34,535 nucleotides of DNA from Clostridia bacterium (GCA_017463425.1 JAFTPE010000009.1:1-34535), one strand, 5' to 3'; shown: positions 16,886 through 25,818, counted from the first letter of the stretch. The notes: generated by a model from the letters alone, not told the origin. Program-made: numbers and translations.

Positions 16886-18100
16886 CTATACGCTTATTTT
16901 TCGACGGAGATAATCGCCTTTTTTTAAATTGTAAGGACATTTAATTTTATACACTTCTTGCACCAATTTTGCGTCCTCCGTATTTTCGTTTTTAGAATCA
17001 AATATTTCTTCCGCCTCGAACGTTTTCGCAAAATTGCTGTCAGGGGAAAGTACTTCTAATATATCGCCTGCACGGAAACGGTTTCGCATTTCTGCAAACA
17101 CATAACCGTTTTCGCTTTTTACTACGTCCGCAATATACGTATAATCGCCTTTGGATTGGCTGTCAGCGTAATTGACCGTTTGCGAATTGTTGCCCTGCGC
17201 ATACGCCTGCGTATAATCACGGTGAGCGACGTTGAAAAGTTCGGTTTCCGAAACGGAAAACTCTTCCCCGTTCATAGCGCGCCGATAGGCGTTGATAACG
17301 GTGGCAAGATAATATCCGCTCTTCATTCTGCCCTCGATTTTAAATGAACAAACCCCTGATTGCTCCATTTCACGAAGCAAGGACAGCATATTCAAATCTT
17401 TGCTGTTAAAAATATACGTACCTTTTTCATCTTGTTCAATCGGCAACCATTCCGATTGCCCGTTCGTTGCATTCAGCGCGCGGACTTCGTAACGCCAACG
17501 ACAAGATTGTACGCACGCGCCGCGATTAGACGACCTCCCGTCCAAATAATCAGATAACAGACACCTGCCACTGTACGAAATACACATTGCGCCATGCACG
17601 AACGCCTCCAATTCCATATCGGGGACAAATTCGTGTATTTCAGAGATTTCCCCCAAGGAAAGTTCTCTAGCCAAAATCACGCGCGACAAGCCTTGTTCTT
17701 GCCAAAATTTCACGGCGTATTTATTCGTCGTATTGGCTTGCGTGGAAAGATGAATCGGCAACGTCGGCGCGGCTTTTTTCGCCGCATACACCACACCTGG
17801 GTCGCTGATAATCGCCGCATCTGCGCCGATAGAATTTAAAAACTGAAAATAATCGGTCAACCGCCCAAAATCGGCGTTTTTCGCGAAAATATTTGCCGTA
17901 ACGTATACTTTTTTACCAAGCTCGTGCGCTATCGCAACTGCCTGCGACAATTCGTCTTCCGTAAAATTATCCGCAAACGTACGCAGAGAAAAATTTTTTC
18001 CGCCCACGTACACCGCATCCGCGCCAAAATGCAAAGCCGTCATCAATTTGGCGTAACTACCTGCCGGAGCCAACAATTCCGCCTTAATTCTTTCTTCCAT
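16886..18100 (-). CDS. U32 family protein, tRNA hydroxylation protein TrhP-like
   Basis: A 404-residue U32 protein of the 'collagenase-like peptidase' group. Members studied in Bacillus and E. coli (TrhP) are not peptidases but help form 5-hydroxyuridine at tRNA position 34 from a prephenate-derived source. The sequence shows ELLAPAG at the start, the family motif EAFVHGAMCISYSGRC (about 164-179), GACVQSCRWRYEV with conserved cysteines, and FKIEGRMKSGYY near 255. It lies 26 bases after the TrmR-like methyltransferase, which acts on the same base. That supports TrhP over the other U32 branch, RlhA. GAGGAG lies eight bases before the ATG. Confidence 0.85.
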   Translation of the reverse strand: MEERIKAELLAPAGSYAKLMTALHFGADAVYVGGKNFSLRTFADNFTEDELSQAVAIAHELGKKVYVTANIFAKNADFGRLTDYFQFLNSIGADAAIISDPGVVYAAKKAAPTLPIHLSTQANTTNKYAVKFWQEQGLSRVILARELSLGEISEIHEFVPDMELEAFVHGAMCISYSGRCLLSDYLDGRSSNRGACVQSCRWRYEVRALNATNGQSEWLPIEQDEKGTYIFNSKDLNMLSLLREMEQSGVCSFKIEGRMKSGYYLATVINAYRRAMNGEEFSVSETELFNVAHRDYTQAYAQGNNSQTVNYADSQSKGDYTYIADVVKSENGYVFAEMRNRFRAGDILEVLSPDSNFAKTFEAEEIFDSKNENTEDAKLVQEVYKIKCPYNLKKGDYLRRKISV

Positions 18101-18126
18101 CTTTTATGCTCCTCTTTCGTTTTCCG

Positions 18127-18762
18127 TCAAGCCTTTTCTTTATCCCCCACGTATACGGACAGCGCAACGCCGTCGCCTACGTCCAATACGGAAGTGATAA
18201 AATCCGTGTCGGAAGTCAACGTTTCCAAATACGAACGAATTTTATCGACGATAGAATGGCGTTTTTGCGGAGTAGGCTCTGCGCCGTTTACCCAACCGTA
18301 TAACAGCACGTCGTCCGAAAACAGTACGCCGCCCTTTTTCATCAAGCGTTTTAAATCGAACAAATATTTTTCGTATTGCGCTTTCGGTCCGTCCAAAAAC
18401 ACGAAATCGAATTCTCCGTCCATCATTGCAAGAATTTCCCCTGCGTCGCCAAGGTGTGCCGTTACTCGTTCCGATACGCCAAAATCTGTAAAATTGCGTT
18501 TCGCCTCGACGTAGCGTTCTTCTTCCAATTCAATGGTCGTCAATTTTGCAGATGGACAAGTCAACAACATTGCAGTCGCCGACAAGCCTACTGCCGTACC
18601 AATTTCTAAAATTTTCGTCGGTTTACACGCCGCCAACGTCAACAATAAAAATTGCAATGTTTCGTCGTCCGCAACGGGAATCCCTCTTTCCAGAGCCTCG
18701 CTACGGCGACGTATTACCCGTTCGTCTATATTCAATTTTACCAACGACGCGGTATATTTCAT
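18127..18762 (-). CDS. tRNA 5-hydroxyuridine O-methyltransferase (TrmR-like)
   Basis: An SAM-dependent class I methyltransferase of 211 residues in the catechol-O-methyltransferase-like family. The SAM-binding motif ILEIGTAVGLSA lies near 55-66, followed by TIELEEERY, a motif FDFVFLDGPKAQYEKYL (about 119-135) and GGVLFSDDVLLYG. In Bacillus subtilis the homologue YrrM/TrmR methylates ho5U34 to mo5U34 and is encoded beside two U32 proteins. The same linkage exists here with a U32 gene directly downstream and RNase J 13 bases upstream. Only one U32 gene is visible. The specific function is inferred from family and context. Confidence 0.8.
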   Translation of the reverse strand: MKYTASLVKLNIDERVIRRRSEALERGIPVADDETLQFLLLTLAACKPTKILEIGTAVGLSATAMLLTCPSAKLTTIELEEERYVEAKRNFTDFGVSERVTAHLGDAGEILAMMDGEFDFVFLDGPKAQYEKYLFDLKRLMKKGGVLFSDDVLLYGWVNGAEPTPQKRHSIVDKIRSYLETLTSDTDFITSVLDVGDGVALSVYVGDKEKA

Positions 18763-18775
18763 CTCTTGTTTTTCC

Positions 18776-20755
18776 TTATACGTCTAGAATATTTACGACA
18801 ATCAAAGGCGCTTGTTTTGTCTTTTTATAAAAATAATTTTTCAGTGCCTTTTTTATTGCACCCGACAATTCGTCCTTGTTGCCGTTTCCGTAGTTATATC
18901 CTTCTACGGCGCGTTGCACAACCACACGCAATTCGCTATCCGTTTCCATACCTGCAAACACGCAACCGTGCGCTTCGATAACAGGGTCGTTGATGACGTA
19001 ATTGCCCGTTACCGCCAAAGCAACGGTAAATACGCCGTCTGCCGACATCTTCAAACGGTCTTTCATCACTTCGCTTGTGCCGTAATCTTCCACCCCCTCG
19101 CCGTCGATTAGACGCGTACCTGCCGGCACGTTTTCGCTAAATTTCAGCGAATTTTCCGTCAATTCCACACAATTGCCAATTTCCGTAATCAGTATATTTT
19201 GTTGGGGTATACCCAAAGCCTCGGCAAGCTGCGCGTGGCGTTTCAAATGCCGATATTCGCCGTGTACGGGAATAAAAAATTTAGGCTTTAACAGCGTATG
19301 CAAAATTTTGTGTTCTTCCTGGCAAGCATGTCCCGAAACGTGAATTTTTTCCAAGCTCTCGTATACGACCCTCGCGCCTTTTTTATACAGATTGTTAATA
19401 ACGCGATACACCATTTTCTCGTTGCCGGGTATCGGCGTTGCGGAAATGATAATTGTGTCGTTTTCGCCCACCGTTACTTTGTTAAAATCCCCCGACGCCA
19501 TACGGGTCAACGCTGACATAGGCTCGCCCTGTGCGCCTGTGGATACGATTAACAACTCGCCGTCGAATAAATTTTTACATTTCTCGATATCAATCAAAAC
19601 TCCCTCGGGAATTTTCAATTCGCCAATTTTCACCGCCGCATCTACGACTTTGAACATACTACGCCCTGAAAGCGCAACCTTTCTACGGTATTTTACCGCC
19701 AAATCGATAATTTGTTGCAAACGGTGTACGTTAGAGGAAAACGTTGCGATAATCAAACGGCGATTGACGTTTTCGGAAAATAGATGATCTAGCGTTGTTC
19801 CTACTACGGTTTCGCTCATTGTATAGCCTGCGCGTTCGATATTCGTCGATTCGCACATACAAAGCAATACACCCTCTTTACCAAGTTCGGCAATGCGTTT
19901 TAAATCAATGGGTTCGCCCGCAACCGGGGTCAAGTCGATTTTATAATCTCCGCTGTGATAAATCAAGCCGTTGGGCGTACGAATCGCCAATGCGCACGCG
20001 CCTGAAATGGAATGGTTTACATTGATAAATTCCACCTCGAACGCGCCCAATTTTACCCTATCCCCTGCTTTTACAACCCGTTCCACCACGTTTTGGATAT
20101 GGTGTTCTTGCAACTTGTTATCCGCCAACATCAGCGTCAGTTTCGTACCGTAAATAGGGGTTTCAGGTAAAATTTCTTTCATCAAATACGGCACGCCGCC
20201 GATATGGTCTTCGTGTCCATGCGTTAATAATACGCCCCGAATATTTTCCTTATTTTGTACCAAATATGTGATATCGGGTACAACCGAATCAATCCCTGGC
20301 ATGTCCTCGTTGTTCGGGAACGTCAAACCTGCGTCTACGATAATGATATCGTTTCCGTATTCAATCGCCGTCATATTTTTCCCGATTTCTCCAACGCCGC
20401 CCAAGAATACGATTTTGACGGGCTTTTTCTTTTTATTCAAAGTCAATTTCGATTTGCTTGTCGCAGTTTTTACCATGCCCGTTGATTGTTTTTTTACCGT
20501 TTTATCCTTACTTTGCGCGTTTTTCTGGCGAGGCGACGTCGCTGTCTTGTTTTCTTTCTGCGTTTTGTTTGACGCCACCGTTTTTGTTTGTTTGCCCGTA
20601 CGCGCTATGCGAGCGTTTTTTTTCGGCGTTGGCATTTCTATTGCAAACGACAACGCCGACGTTGCCATTGCGGTATCCATTGCCGTCCCCATAGGGTTGG
20701 ATTTTCTTTTTGTAAAATTTCTTTTTTGCGTGGGCTGACGTTCTCCACTCGTCAT
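18776..20755 (-). CDS. rnj: Ribonuclease J with long basic N-terminal extension
   Basis: A metallo-beta-lactamase/beta-CASP nuclease that combines 5'-3' exo- and endonuclease activity in mRNA turnover and rRNA maturation. With ATG 20755 the product is 659 residues. The catalytic core begins near residue 114 (VKIVFLGGVGEIG), with the metal motif LTHGHEDHIGG and beta-CASP motifs SGHACQEEH and PVHGEYRHL. The first 110 residues are Lys/Thr/Gln-rich and probably disordered, unlike the roughly 555-residue Bacillus enzyme. The start is uncertain: GTG at 20782 is 13 bases from AAGGAG, while ATG 20755 has only a weak GGA nearby, and the frame is open to 20815. It is first gene of an apparent operon with trmR-like and U32 genes. 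Confidence 0.93.
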   Translation of the reverse strand: MTSGERQPTQKRNFTKRKSNPMGTAMDTAMATSALSFAIEMPTPKKNARIARTGKQTKTVASNKTQKENKTATSPRQKNAQSKDKTVKKQSTGMVKTATSKSKLTLNKKKKPVKIVFLGGVGEIGKNMTAIEYGNDIIIVDAGLTFPNNEDMPGIDSVVPDITYLVQNKENIRGVLLTHGHEDHIGGVPYLMKEILPETPIYGTKLTLMLADNKLQEHHIQNVVERVVKAGDRVKLGAFEVEFINVNHSISGACALAIRTPNGLIYHSGDYKIDLTPVAGEPIDLKRIAELGKEGVLLCMCESTNIERAGYTMSETVVGTTLDHLFSENVNRRLIIATFSSNVHRLQQIIDLAVKYRRKVALSGRSMFKVVDAAVKIGELKIPEGVLIDIEKCKNLFDGELLIVSTGAQGEPMSALTRMASGDFNKVTVGENDTIIISATPIPGNEKMVYRVINNLYKKGARVVYESLEKIHVSGHACQEEHKILHTLLKPKFFIPVHGEYRHLKRHAQLAEALGIPQQNILITEIGNCVELTENSLKFSENVPAGTRLIDGEGVEDYGTSEVMKDRLKMSADGVFTVALAVTGNYVINDPVIEAHGCVFAGMETDSELRVVVQRAVEGYNYGNGNKDELSGAIKKALKNYFYKKTKQAPLIVVNILDV

Positions 20756-20820
20756 AATGTTTTCCGTTTTCTTTCCTTTCACCTTTTTTGTTTGTCTCCT
20801 TATGCGGTATCCCACCGCTC

Positions 20821-20861
20821 ATAAAACAGAGCGCCGAAATTATAGGAATTATCAGCGCTCT
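20821..20861 (-). terminator. Terminator between the acidic repeat protein and RNase J
   Basis: AGAGCGC (20828-20834) pairs with GCGCTCT (20855-20861), followed on the minus strand by GTTTTAT. Its loop contains TATAAT, which might double as a -10 element for RNase J. A small GCGGT/ACCGC hairpin lies just before the RNase J ribosome-binding site. Confidence 0.65.
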
Positions 20862-20897
20862 TCTCGTTATTCGTATGTGATTTTTTCTTGACGTAAA

Positions 20898-22595
20898 TCA
20901 AAAATCCAAATCTACTTTCTTTTCTTTTGTTGCTTTGATAAAGCCGTCTTCAAAGAGTTGTTTTGTCGATTGATACCCAAACTGTTCGACGTAATCAACC
21001 GCTTTAAACGATTCTTCTTTTTCCGTACCGATTTTTTCGGCAAGATACCCAACCAAGCGAAGCGCTTTCTTTGCCGCGGCGTCGCTCTTAATCTTCATCA
21101 TGAACGGCGTATTTTCGTATGCTTTTTGATTTCCTACGTCTTTTTGATGATATACGGTTGTCTTATATTCGGGATCGTTGGGGTCTAACGCAATATAGAA
21201 ACAAAGCGTCTTACCCAAAATATTGATTTTCGCCACCGTATCTCTGCCGTAATTGAATCTGTCGCCGTGCCAACTTACGTTGGAATTAATCTTCTTGTAC
21301 GAAGTCAATTCGTTCTTCAAATCACTGTAATACCCTTTGAGGCGTTCTTCACTTTGTTTCATCTTCGCAGTAAAGCTCTTTTTCAAGCGAATGACCAACC
21401 CCGTTTCCGCATCCACCAACTGATTGTCCACTTCTTGATATTCCGCCGCCAGCGAAACCGCCATTTCTTCTTTCCAATTTTCGTCGCTTTGTCTGTCTAC
21501 GGGTTGCTCTACGGGTTGTTCTTCCACAACTTCTTCCACCGTTTCCTCTACGGGTTCTTCGACAATTTCTTCCGCTACTTCTTCTTGCGTAGGTTCTTCC
21601 GCAGGCGTTTCTTCCACGGTTTCTTCTACAACCTCAACGGGCACTTCTTCCGCTACGTCTTCCGTCGCAACGATTTCTTCTGTCGCCACGCAAGCGCCGC
21701 AGATGCGCTCGGAAACGCTCTTTGCGATAGCGTCGATTCCCTCTTGGTCGATAACGAGGTCGTATGTAGCTTCTTCTTCCGTTCCCAATTTTTCACAAAC
21801 TTTTTCAGCGATTTGTTCAATGCCGTCGTCGTCAAGCATGATTTCACAATTTTGTTCGGTGTTTGCCGCCATCTTTGCAACGACAAGGTCTGCTAAACGT
21901 TCGTAATCGATTTCAGCAGGCGCGGACACTTTTTCCATTGCCTTTTCAACCGCCGCGCTCGCCGCGTTATTGACAATATCGGTAATACGACGATAATCTA
22001 CTTTTTCGGGATACGGCAACGATTCGACAACCTTTTCCGCTGCGCCGCCAATGATACGATCGTAATCAATCGTCATCTTTTCCAAAGCGGAGTTTTGTCT
22101 GTCTTTTAAACCGCCCAAAACCTCCAACATCTTATCGCCCACTTCTTCCGAAATACGCGTATAATCTACGGAATCAGTAGAAATCCCCGCAAGCATTGCC
22201 TCAATTTTTTCAAGGGCTTTCAACTGCTCGCTAACGGCGTCCAACTTTTCTTTCAAAGCGGAAACTTGTTCCACCGCTGAAAGGGGTTCTTCCTTTTCCT
22301 CAGGCGACGTATCGCCCAATTTTTCCGTAATCATGGTGGACAAGCCGTCGTAAATGTTTTGATTCTGTTGGTATCCAAAACGAATCTCTTGCGTAATTGC
22401 GCGCGCAGACGCCGCTTGATCGTTTTTCAATTCTTGATACAACGATCCAACCTGAACGGAAGAATATTGCAATTCTTTCAAAAGTTCGCCTTTAATCCTT
22501 TGCAGGTCGTAAGAAAGCCAGCTGTACAACGCGTCGATTTTAGACGCCCCTTGCGGCTGCTGTTGTTGCTGTTGTTGAATTTTTCTGTCCGCCAT
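20898..22595 (-). CDS. Acidic repeat protein with conserved C-terminal domain of unknown function
   Basis: I recognise no named function. From ATG 22595 the product has 565 residues. It has a poly-Gln stretch (7-13), a coiled-coil-like helical region (20-140), and repeats beginning (V/I)DYxR(I/L) near 143, 176, 199 and 229, with two diverged ones (GIEQIAEK, GIDAIAKS) near 258 and 286. A Glu/Val-rich acidic linker (about 302-375) follows, then a folded C-terminal domain (about 405-525) with KSFTAKMKQSEERLKGYYS and LGKTLCFYIALDP. I believe similar C-terminal domains occur in other clostridial proteins of unknown role. No signal peptide or membrane segment is seen. ATG 22595 has GAGGTG four bases upstream; the earlier TTG (22607) overlaps that site. 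It has its own strong promoter. Confidence 0.8.
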   Translation of the reverse strand: MADRKIQQQQQQQPQGASKIDALYSWLSYDLQRIKGELLKELQYSSVQVGSLYQELKNDQAASARAITQEIRFGYQQNQNIYDGLSTMITEKLGDTSPEEKEEPLSAVEQVSALKEKLDAVSEQLKALEKIEAMLAGISTDSVDYTRISEEVGDKMLEVLGGLKDRQNSALEKMTIDYDRIIGGAAEKVVESLPYPEKVDYRRITDIVNNAASAAVEKAMEKVSAPAEIDYERLADLVVAKMAANTEQNCEIMLDDDGIEQIAEKVCEKLGTEEEATYDLVIDQEGIDAIAKSVSERICGACVATEEIVATEDVAEEVPVEVVEETVEETPAEEPTQEEVAEEIVEEPVEETVEEVVEEQPVEQPVDRQSDENWKEEMAVSLAAEYQEVDNQLVDAETGLVIRLKKSFTAKMKQSEERLKGYYSDLKNELTSYKKINSNVSWHGDRFNYGRDTVAKINILGKTLCFYIALDPNDPEYKTTVYHQKDVGNQKAYENTPFMMKIKSDAAAKKALRLVGYLAEKIGTEKEESFKAVDYVEQFGYQSTKQLFEDGFIKATKEKKVDLDF

Positions 22596-22769
22596 GTTAC
22601 ACCTCAATTTTCGTTTTTTAACGATTTTGATTTTTATAAATTTGATTTTTTGTCGTCGTTTTTATAATTTTTAACAATTTTTTTATTCTGTTTTGATAAA
22701 AACGCCGTAGGCAGGTGCTTGTTTAATCGTTTTTTTCTCAAAAAAAGTACAATCCTGCTTTTATCAAGT
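22596..22769 (-). promoter_or_regulatory. Long, possibly structured mRNA leader of the acidic repeat protein
   Basis: The promoter at 22774-22802 implies a leader of about 170 bases. Near its 5' end GATAAAA can pair with TTTTATC, and GCAGG with CCTGC, enclosing an A-rich region with no T run after the hairpin. I do not match it to a known riboswitch class. The rest of the leader is plain AT-rich sequence. Confidence 0.3.
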
Positions 22770-22773
22770 ATTA

Positions 22774-22802
22774 TTATACCATATCTTTGACAATCGGTCA
22801 AG
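22774..22802 (-). promoter_or_regulatory. Promoter of the acidic repeat protein gene
   Basis: Minus-strand TTGACC (22797-22802), a 17-base spacer ending TATGG, and TATAAT (22774-22779): a near-consensus sigma-A promoter. Confidence 0.8.
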
Positions 22803-22859
22803 AGTTTAAAGAAAAAATATCGTAAAAAAATCGCAATTTTTTCAATTTTTCCTCTTTCA

Positions 22860-22909
22860 ACAAAAGCAAACCCCGAAACGGAGATAAACCAACGCTTCGT
22901 TTCGGGGTT
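22860..22909 (-). terminator. Terminator of the P-type ATPase gene
   Basis: AACCCCGAAACG (22869-22880) pairs perfectly with CGTTTCGGGGTT (22898-22909), followed on the minus strand by TTGCTTTTGTT. It lies 14 bases beyond the stop codon. Confidence 0.8.
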
Positions 22910-22923
22910 AAACGTATTGTTAT

Positions 22924-25563
22924 TTACTTTTTGGAAATACGTCTTTGAATAAATTTCACCAATTCTACGATAGGAATTACGCACGCGCCAAGCAAGATAG
23001 CGATTGCATATTCTAACAAGCTGACTGCCTCAAACCCGAACGCCGCCGCCAAGAACGGTACTTCGCAGACCAACGTCGTCGCAATCAAAGAAACCAAAGC
23101 CGCAATATACAGCATCTTGTTATGGCTCTTTAATTTAAACAGGCTACCAAGTTGCGAACGCATATTCAAGCTGTGGAAAATTTCCGCCATAGACATAGTT
23201 AAAAATGCCATCGTCGTACCGTGCGCGCTATTTGCTATCGTCCATTCCCCTTCTGCAATAAAATGACCGAGGAAATAGGAAACGAGCACCAAAACAGACA
23301 CCAAAACGCCTTGATAAATAACGTCTACGCCCATTCCGCCAGCGAAAATACCAGCTTTGGAATCGCGCGGTTCGCGTTTCATAACGTCGGGTTCTGCTTT
23401 TTCCATACCCAAAGCAAGCGCAGGGAAACAGTCGGTAACCAAGTTAATCCAAAGCAAATGCACGGGTTTAAGCAACGTAAAGCCCATCAACGTTGCAAGG
23501 AAAATCCCGATCACTTCGCTCATATTGGACGCGAGCAGGAATTGAATGGCTTTTCGGATGTTGTCGTAAATTCGTCTACCTTCTTCCACCGCGCCGACGA
23601 TAGTAGCAAAATTGTCGTCTGTGAGTACCATGTCCGCAACGTTTTTGGTTACGTCCGTACCCGTAATCCCCATGCCGACGCCGATATCCGCCGCTTTGAT
23701 AGACGGAGCGTCGTTTACGCCATCCCCCGTCATTGCCGTAACGTATCCTGCTTTTTTCCAAGCATTGACGATACGCGTTTTATGTTCGGGCTGAACACGC
23801 GCGTATACGCTGATTTCACGGAATTGTTCCTCAAACGTTTTATCGTCCATATCGTTGAGTTGCGCGCCTGTAATCGCGCGTACGCCGTCGCCCAAAATTC
23901 CCAATTCGTTTGCTATTGCAACCGCGGTATCGATATGGTCGCCCGTAATCATAATGGGACGAATCCCCGCCTCTCTGCATTGTACGATTGCGTCTTTTAC
24001 TTCGGGGCGAACGGGGTCAATCATACCGCAAAGCCCTGTAAAACAAAGTTCCGTTTCCAAATCCGCCGCCTCGAAAGAGGCAGGTTTTTCCGACCAAATC
24101 CGTTCGGCGCAAGCCAACACGCGGAGCGCTTTATCCGCCATATCCTTATTGGCTTTTAAAATTTTCGCGCGATATTCTTCCGTCATTTTCACGGGCGCGC
24201 CGTTTTCCAAATAATACGCGCATTTATCAATTACCACGTCGGGCGCGCCTTTCGTATATTGAACGAAACCGTTCCCCGTATCGTGTACGGTAGACATCAT
24301 TTTACGCCCCGAATCAAAAGGTGCTTCGCCCACACGAGGGCTTACCTTTTTCAAATCAGATTTTTTCTGTCCCGTTTTATCCGCCCATACGACGAGCGCC
24401 GCCTCCGTAGGTTCGCCCGTAACCGAGCCGTCGTCGTTGAGTTCCGCGTCGCTGCAAAGCGCCATACCTGCCGCGATACGATTTTCATTTTCACCGAAGA
24501 AATCGACCACGGTCATTTTGTTTTGCGTGAGCGTACCCGTTTTATCCGAACAAATAATCTGCGCGCAACCAAGCGTTTCCACCGCTGTCAATTTACGAAT
24601 AATGGCGTTGCGTTTTGACATATTGGTAACGCCGATAGAAAGCACGACCGTAACAACCGCCGCCAAACCTTCGGGAATAGCCGCAACCGCCAACGACACG
24701 GCAACCATAAACGAATCAATCACGAAATCAAACCCAAAACCGCCCGCGCGAATGAGTTGTACGGCAAACACCAAAACGCAAATTCCCAAAACGAGCCAAG
24801 TAAGAATTTTGGAAAGCTGACCCATCTTAATTTGTAACGGCGTTTGACCTTCTTCCGCCTGCGCCAAAGCGCCTGCAATTTTACCCATTTCCGTGTCCAT
24901 ACCCGTCGCCGTAACCACGATTACGCCGCGTCCGTACACCACGGTACTGCCCATATACGCCATATTTTTACGATCCCCCAAGGGAACGTCTTTCGCACCC
25001 TCTGCCAAGGTGAGCGTTTCCACTTGTTTGGTTACAGGCAACGATTCTCCCGTGAGCGCCGCCTCCTCCACTTTCAAGCTGGCGCAATCAATTACGCGCC
25101 CGTCGGCAGGCACGGAATCCCCTGCCTCCAACAACACAATATCGCCCACAACCAGGTCTTCGCTGGGTACGCTGATAACTTTTCCGTCGCGCAATACTTT
25201 TGATGTTGCCGCGGACATTTCCTGCAATGCCTCAATCGCTTTTTCGGCTTTGCTTTCTTGGAATACGCCCAACACCGCGTTGACGATAACCACAGCCAAA
25301 ATGATGATAACGTCGGCAAAGCCTTCGTTTTCAACCACCGCAAGCACACCGCTGATTGCCGCCGCCACAATCAAAATGATAATCATAGGATCGGCAAGCT
25401 GTTCAAAAAATCTGCGAATAATCGATTTTTTCTTAGCCGCAACCAACTTGTTTTTGCCGTTGGTTTCCAACCTGTTTTTCGCCTCCGAACTAGACAAACC
25501 CGTTGCGGAATCCGATTGAATTTCGGAAAGCACCCTTTCCTTGTCTTCGCAATAAAAGTTCAT
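22924..25563 (-). CDS. P2-type cation ATPase, probable Mn2+ (or Ca2+) exporter
   Basis: An 879-residue P-type ATPase of the SERCA/PMCA-like bacterial group, in the cell membrane. It has an N-terminal cation-ATPase domain, the TGES actuator motif (171-174), the PEGL transport-site motif in M4 (297-300), the phosphorylation site DKTGTLT (D340), the hinge TGDGVNDAPS, and NLVTDCFPALALGME in M6. Asn and Asp there, with the M4 Glu, form the type II ion site. By sequence alone it would be called a calcium pump. A yybP-ykoY-type Mn2+ riboswitch directly upstream argues for manganese export, as for the Lactococcus lactis YoaB pump. The start ATG has AAGGAG six bases upstream. It is monocistronic, with a terminator. 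Confidence 0.92.
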   Translation of the reverse strand: MNFYCEDKERVLSEIQSDSATGLSSSEAKNRLETNGKNKLVAAKKKSIIRRFFEQLADPMIIILIVAAAISGVLAVVENEGFADVIIILAVVIVNAVLGVFQESKAEKAIEALQEMSAATSKVLRDGKVISVPSEDLVVGDIVLLEAGDSVPADGRVIDCASLKVEEAALTGESLPVTKQVETLTLAEGAKDVPLGDRKNMAYMGSTVVYGRGVIVVTATGMDTEMGKIAGALAQAEEGQTPLQIKMGQLSKILTWLVLGICVLVFAVQLIRAGGFGFDFVIDSFMVAVSLAVAAIPEGLAAVVTVVLSIGVTNMSKRNAIIRKLTAVETLGCAQIICSDKTGTLTQNKMTVVDFFGENENRIAAGMALCSDAELNDDGSVTGEPTEAALVVWADKTGQKKSDLKKVSPRVGEAPFDSGRKMMSTVHDTGNGFVQYTKGAPDVVIDKCAYYLENGAPVKMTEEYRAKILKANKDMADKALRVLACAERIWSEKPASFEAADLETELCFTGLCGMIDPVRPEVKDAIVQCREAGIRPIMITGDHIDTAVAIANELGILGDGVRAITGAQLNDMDDKTFEEQFREISVYARVQPEHKTRIVNAWKKAGYVTAMTGDGVNDAPSIKAADIGVGMGITGTDVTKNVADMVLTDDNFATIVGAVEEGRRIYDNIRKAIQFLLASNMSEVIGIFLATLMGFTLLKPVHLLWINLVTDCFPALALGMEKAEPDVMKREPRDSKAGIFAGGMGVDVIYQGVLVSVLVLVSYFLGHFIAEGEWTIANSAHGTTMAFLTMSMAEIFHSLNMRSQLGSLFKLKSHNKMLYIAALVSLIATTLVCEVPFLAAAFGFEAVSLLEYAIAILLGACVIPIVELVKFIQRRISKK

Positions 25564-25616
25564 AAAAAGCTCCTTACTTATATTTTATTTTTTTGCAAAA
25601 AAATTATAACAAAAAA

Positions 25617-25642
25617 CCGAGCGTAGCTTTTGCTATACTCGG
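25617..25642 (-). terminator. Expression-platform terminator of the Mn2+ riboswitch
   Basis: CCGAG.. (25638-25642 on the minus strand) pairs with CTCGG (25617-25621), with inner TAGC/GCTA and an AAAA loop, then TTTTTTG on the minus strand. It lies between the aptamer and the ATPase ribosome-binding site, so it would block transcription when ligand is absent. Confidence 0.75.
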
Positions 25643-25678
25643 ATTTTTTTCAACATACTCCGCGTATAGAAAGTACAC

Positions 25679-25773
25679 GCGTGAGTCTTGCAAATTAAGG
25701 CAAACCAGATCAAAATGACCGTTATTGTTGATTTGCCACGCGAAACGTGCGCGTTTGCTACTCCCCCACAAGG
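25679..25773 (-). promoter_or_regulatory. yybP-ykoY-type manganese riboswitch aptamer
   Basis: The minus strand shows both conserved signatures of this class: GGGGGAGTAGC at the 5' side (25757-25767) and GCAAGACTCAC at the 3' side (25681-25691). GTGGG and CTCAC pair as the basal helix, and internal helices lie between. In known members Mn2+ docks the two loop motifs and turns on exporter expression. The downstream terminator and P-type ATPase are the expected partners. Confidence 0.85.
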
Positions 25774-25789
25774 AATTCGGAACATTATA

Positions 25790-25818
25790 AGTATATCAAA
25801 CTTACGCCCTATTGTCAA
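25790..25818 (-). promoter_or_regulatory. Promoter of the Mn2+ riboswitch and ATPase
   Basis: Minus-strand TTGACA (25813-25818), a 17-base spacer and TATACT (25790-25795). The -35 lies inside an inverted repeat (25811-25819 with 25826-25834) seven bases or so past the yebC stop codon. The T run of that repeat is on the plus strand, so it is not an obvious terminator for yebC. Confidence 0.8.

Noticed and set aside
23221..24159. 312-codon plus-strand open frame
   Set aside because: It lies wholly antisense to the P-type ATPase, has no ribosome-binding site and no family resemblance. The ATPase frame is unquestionable.
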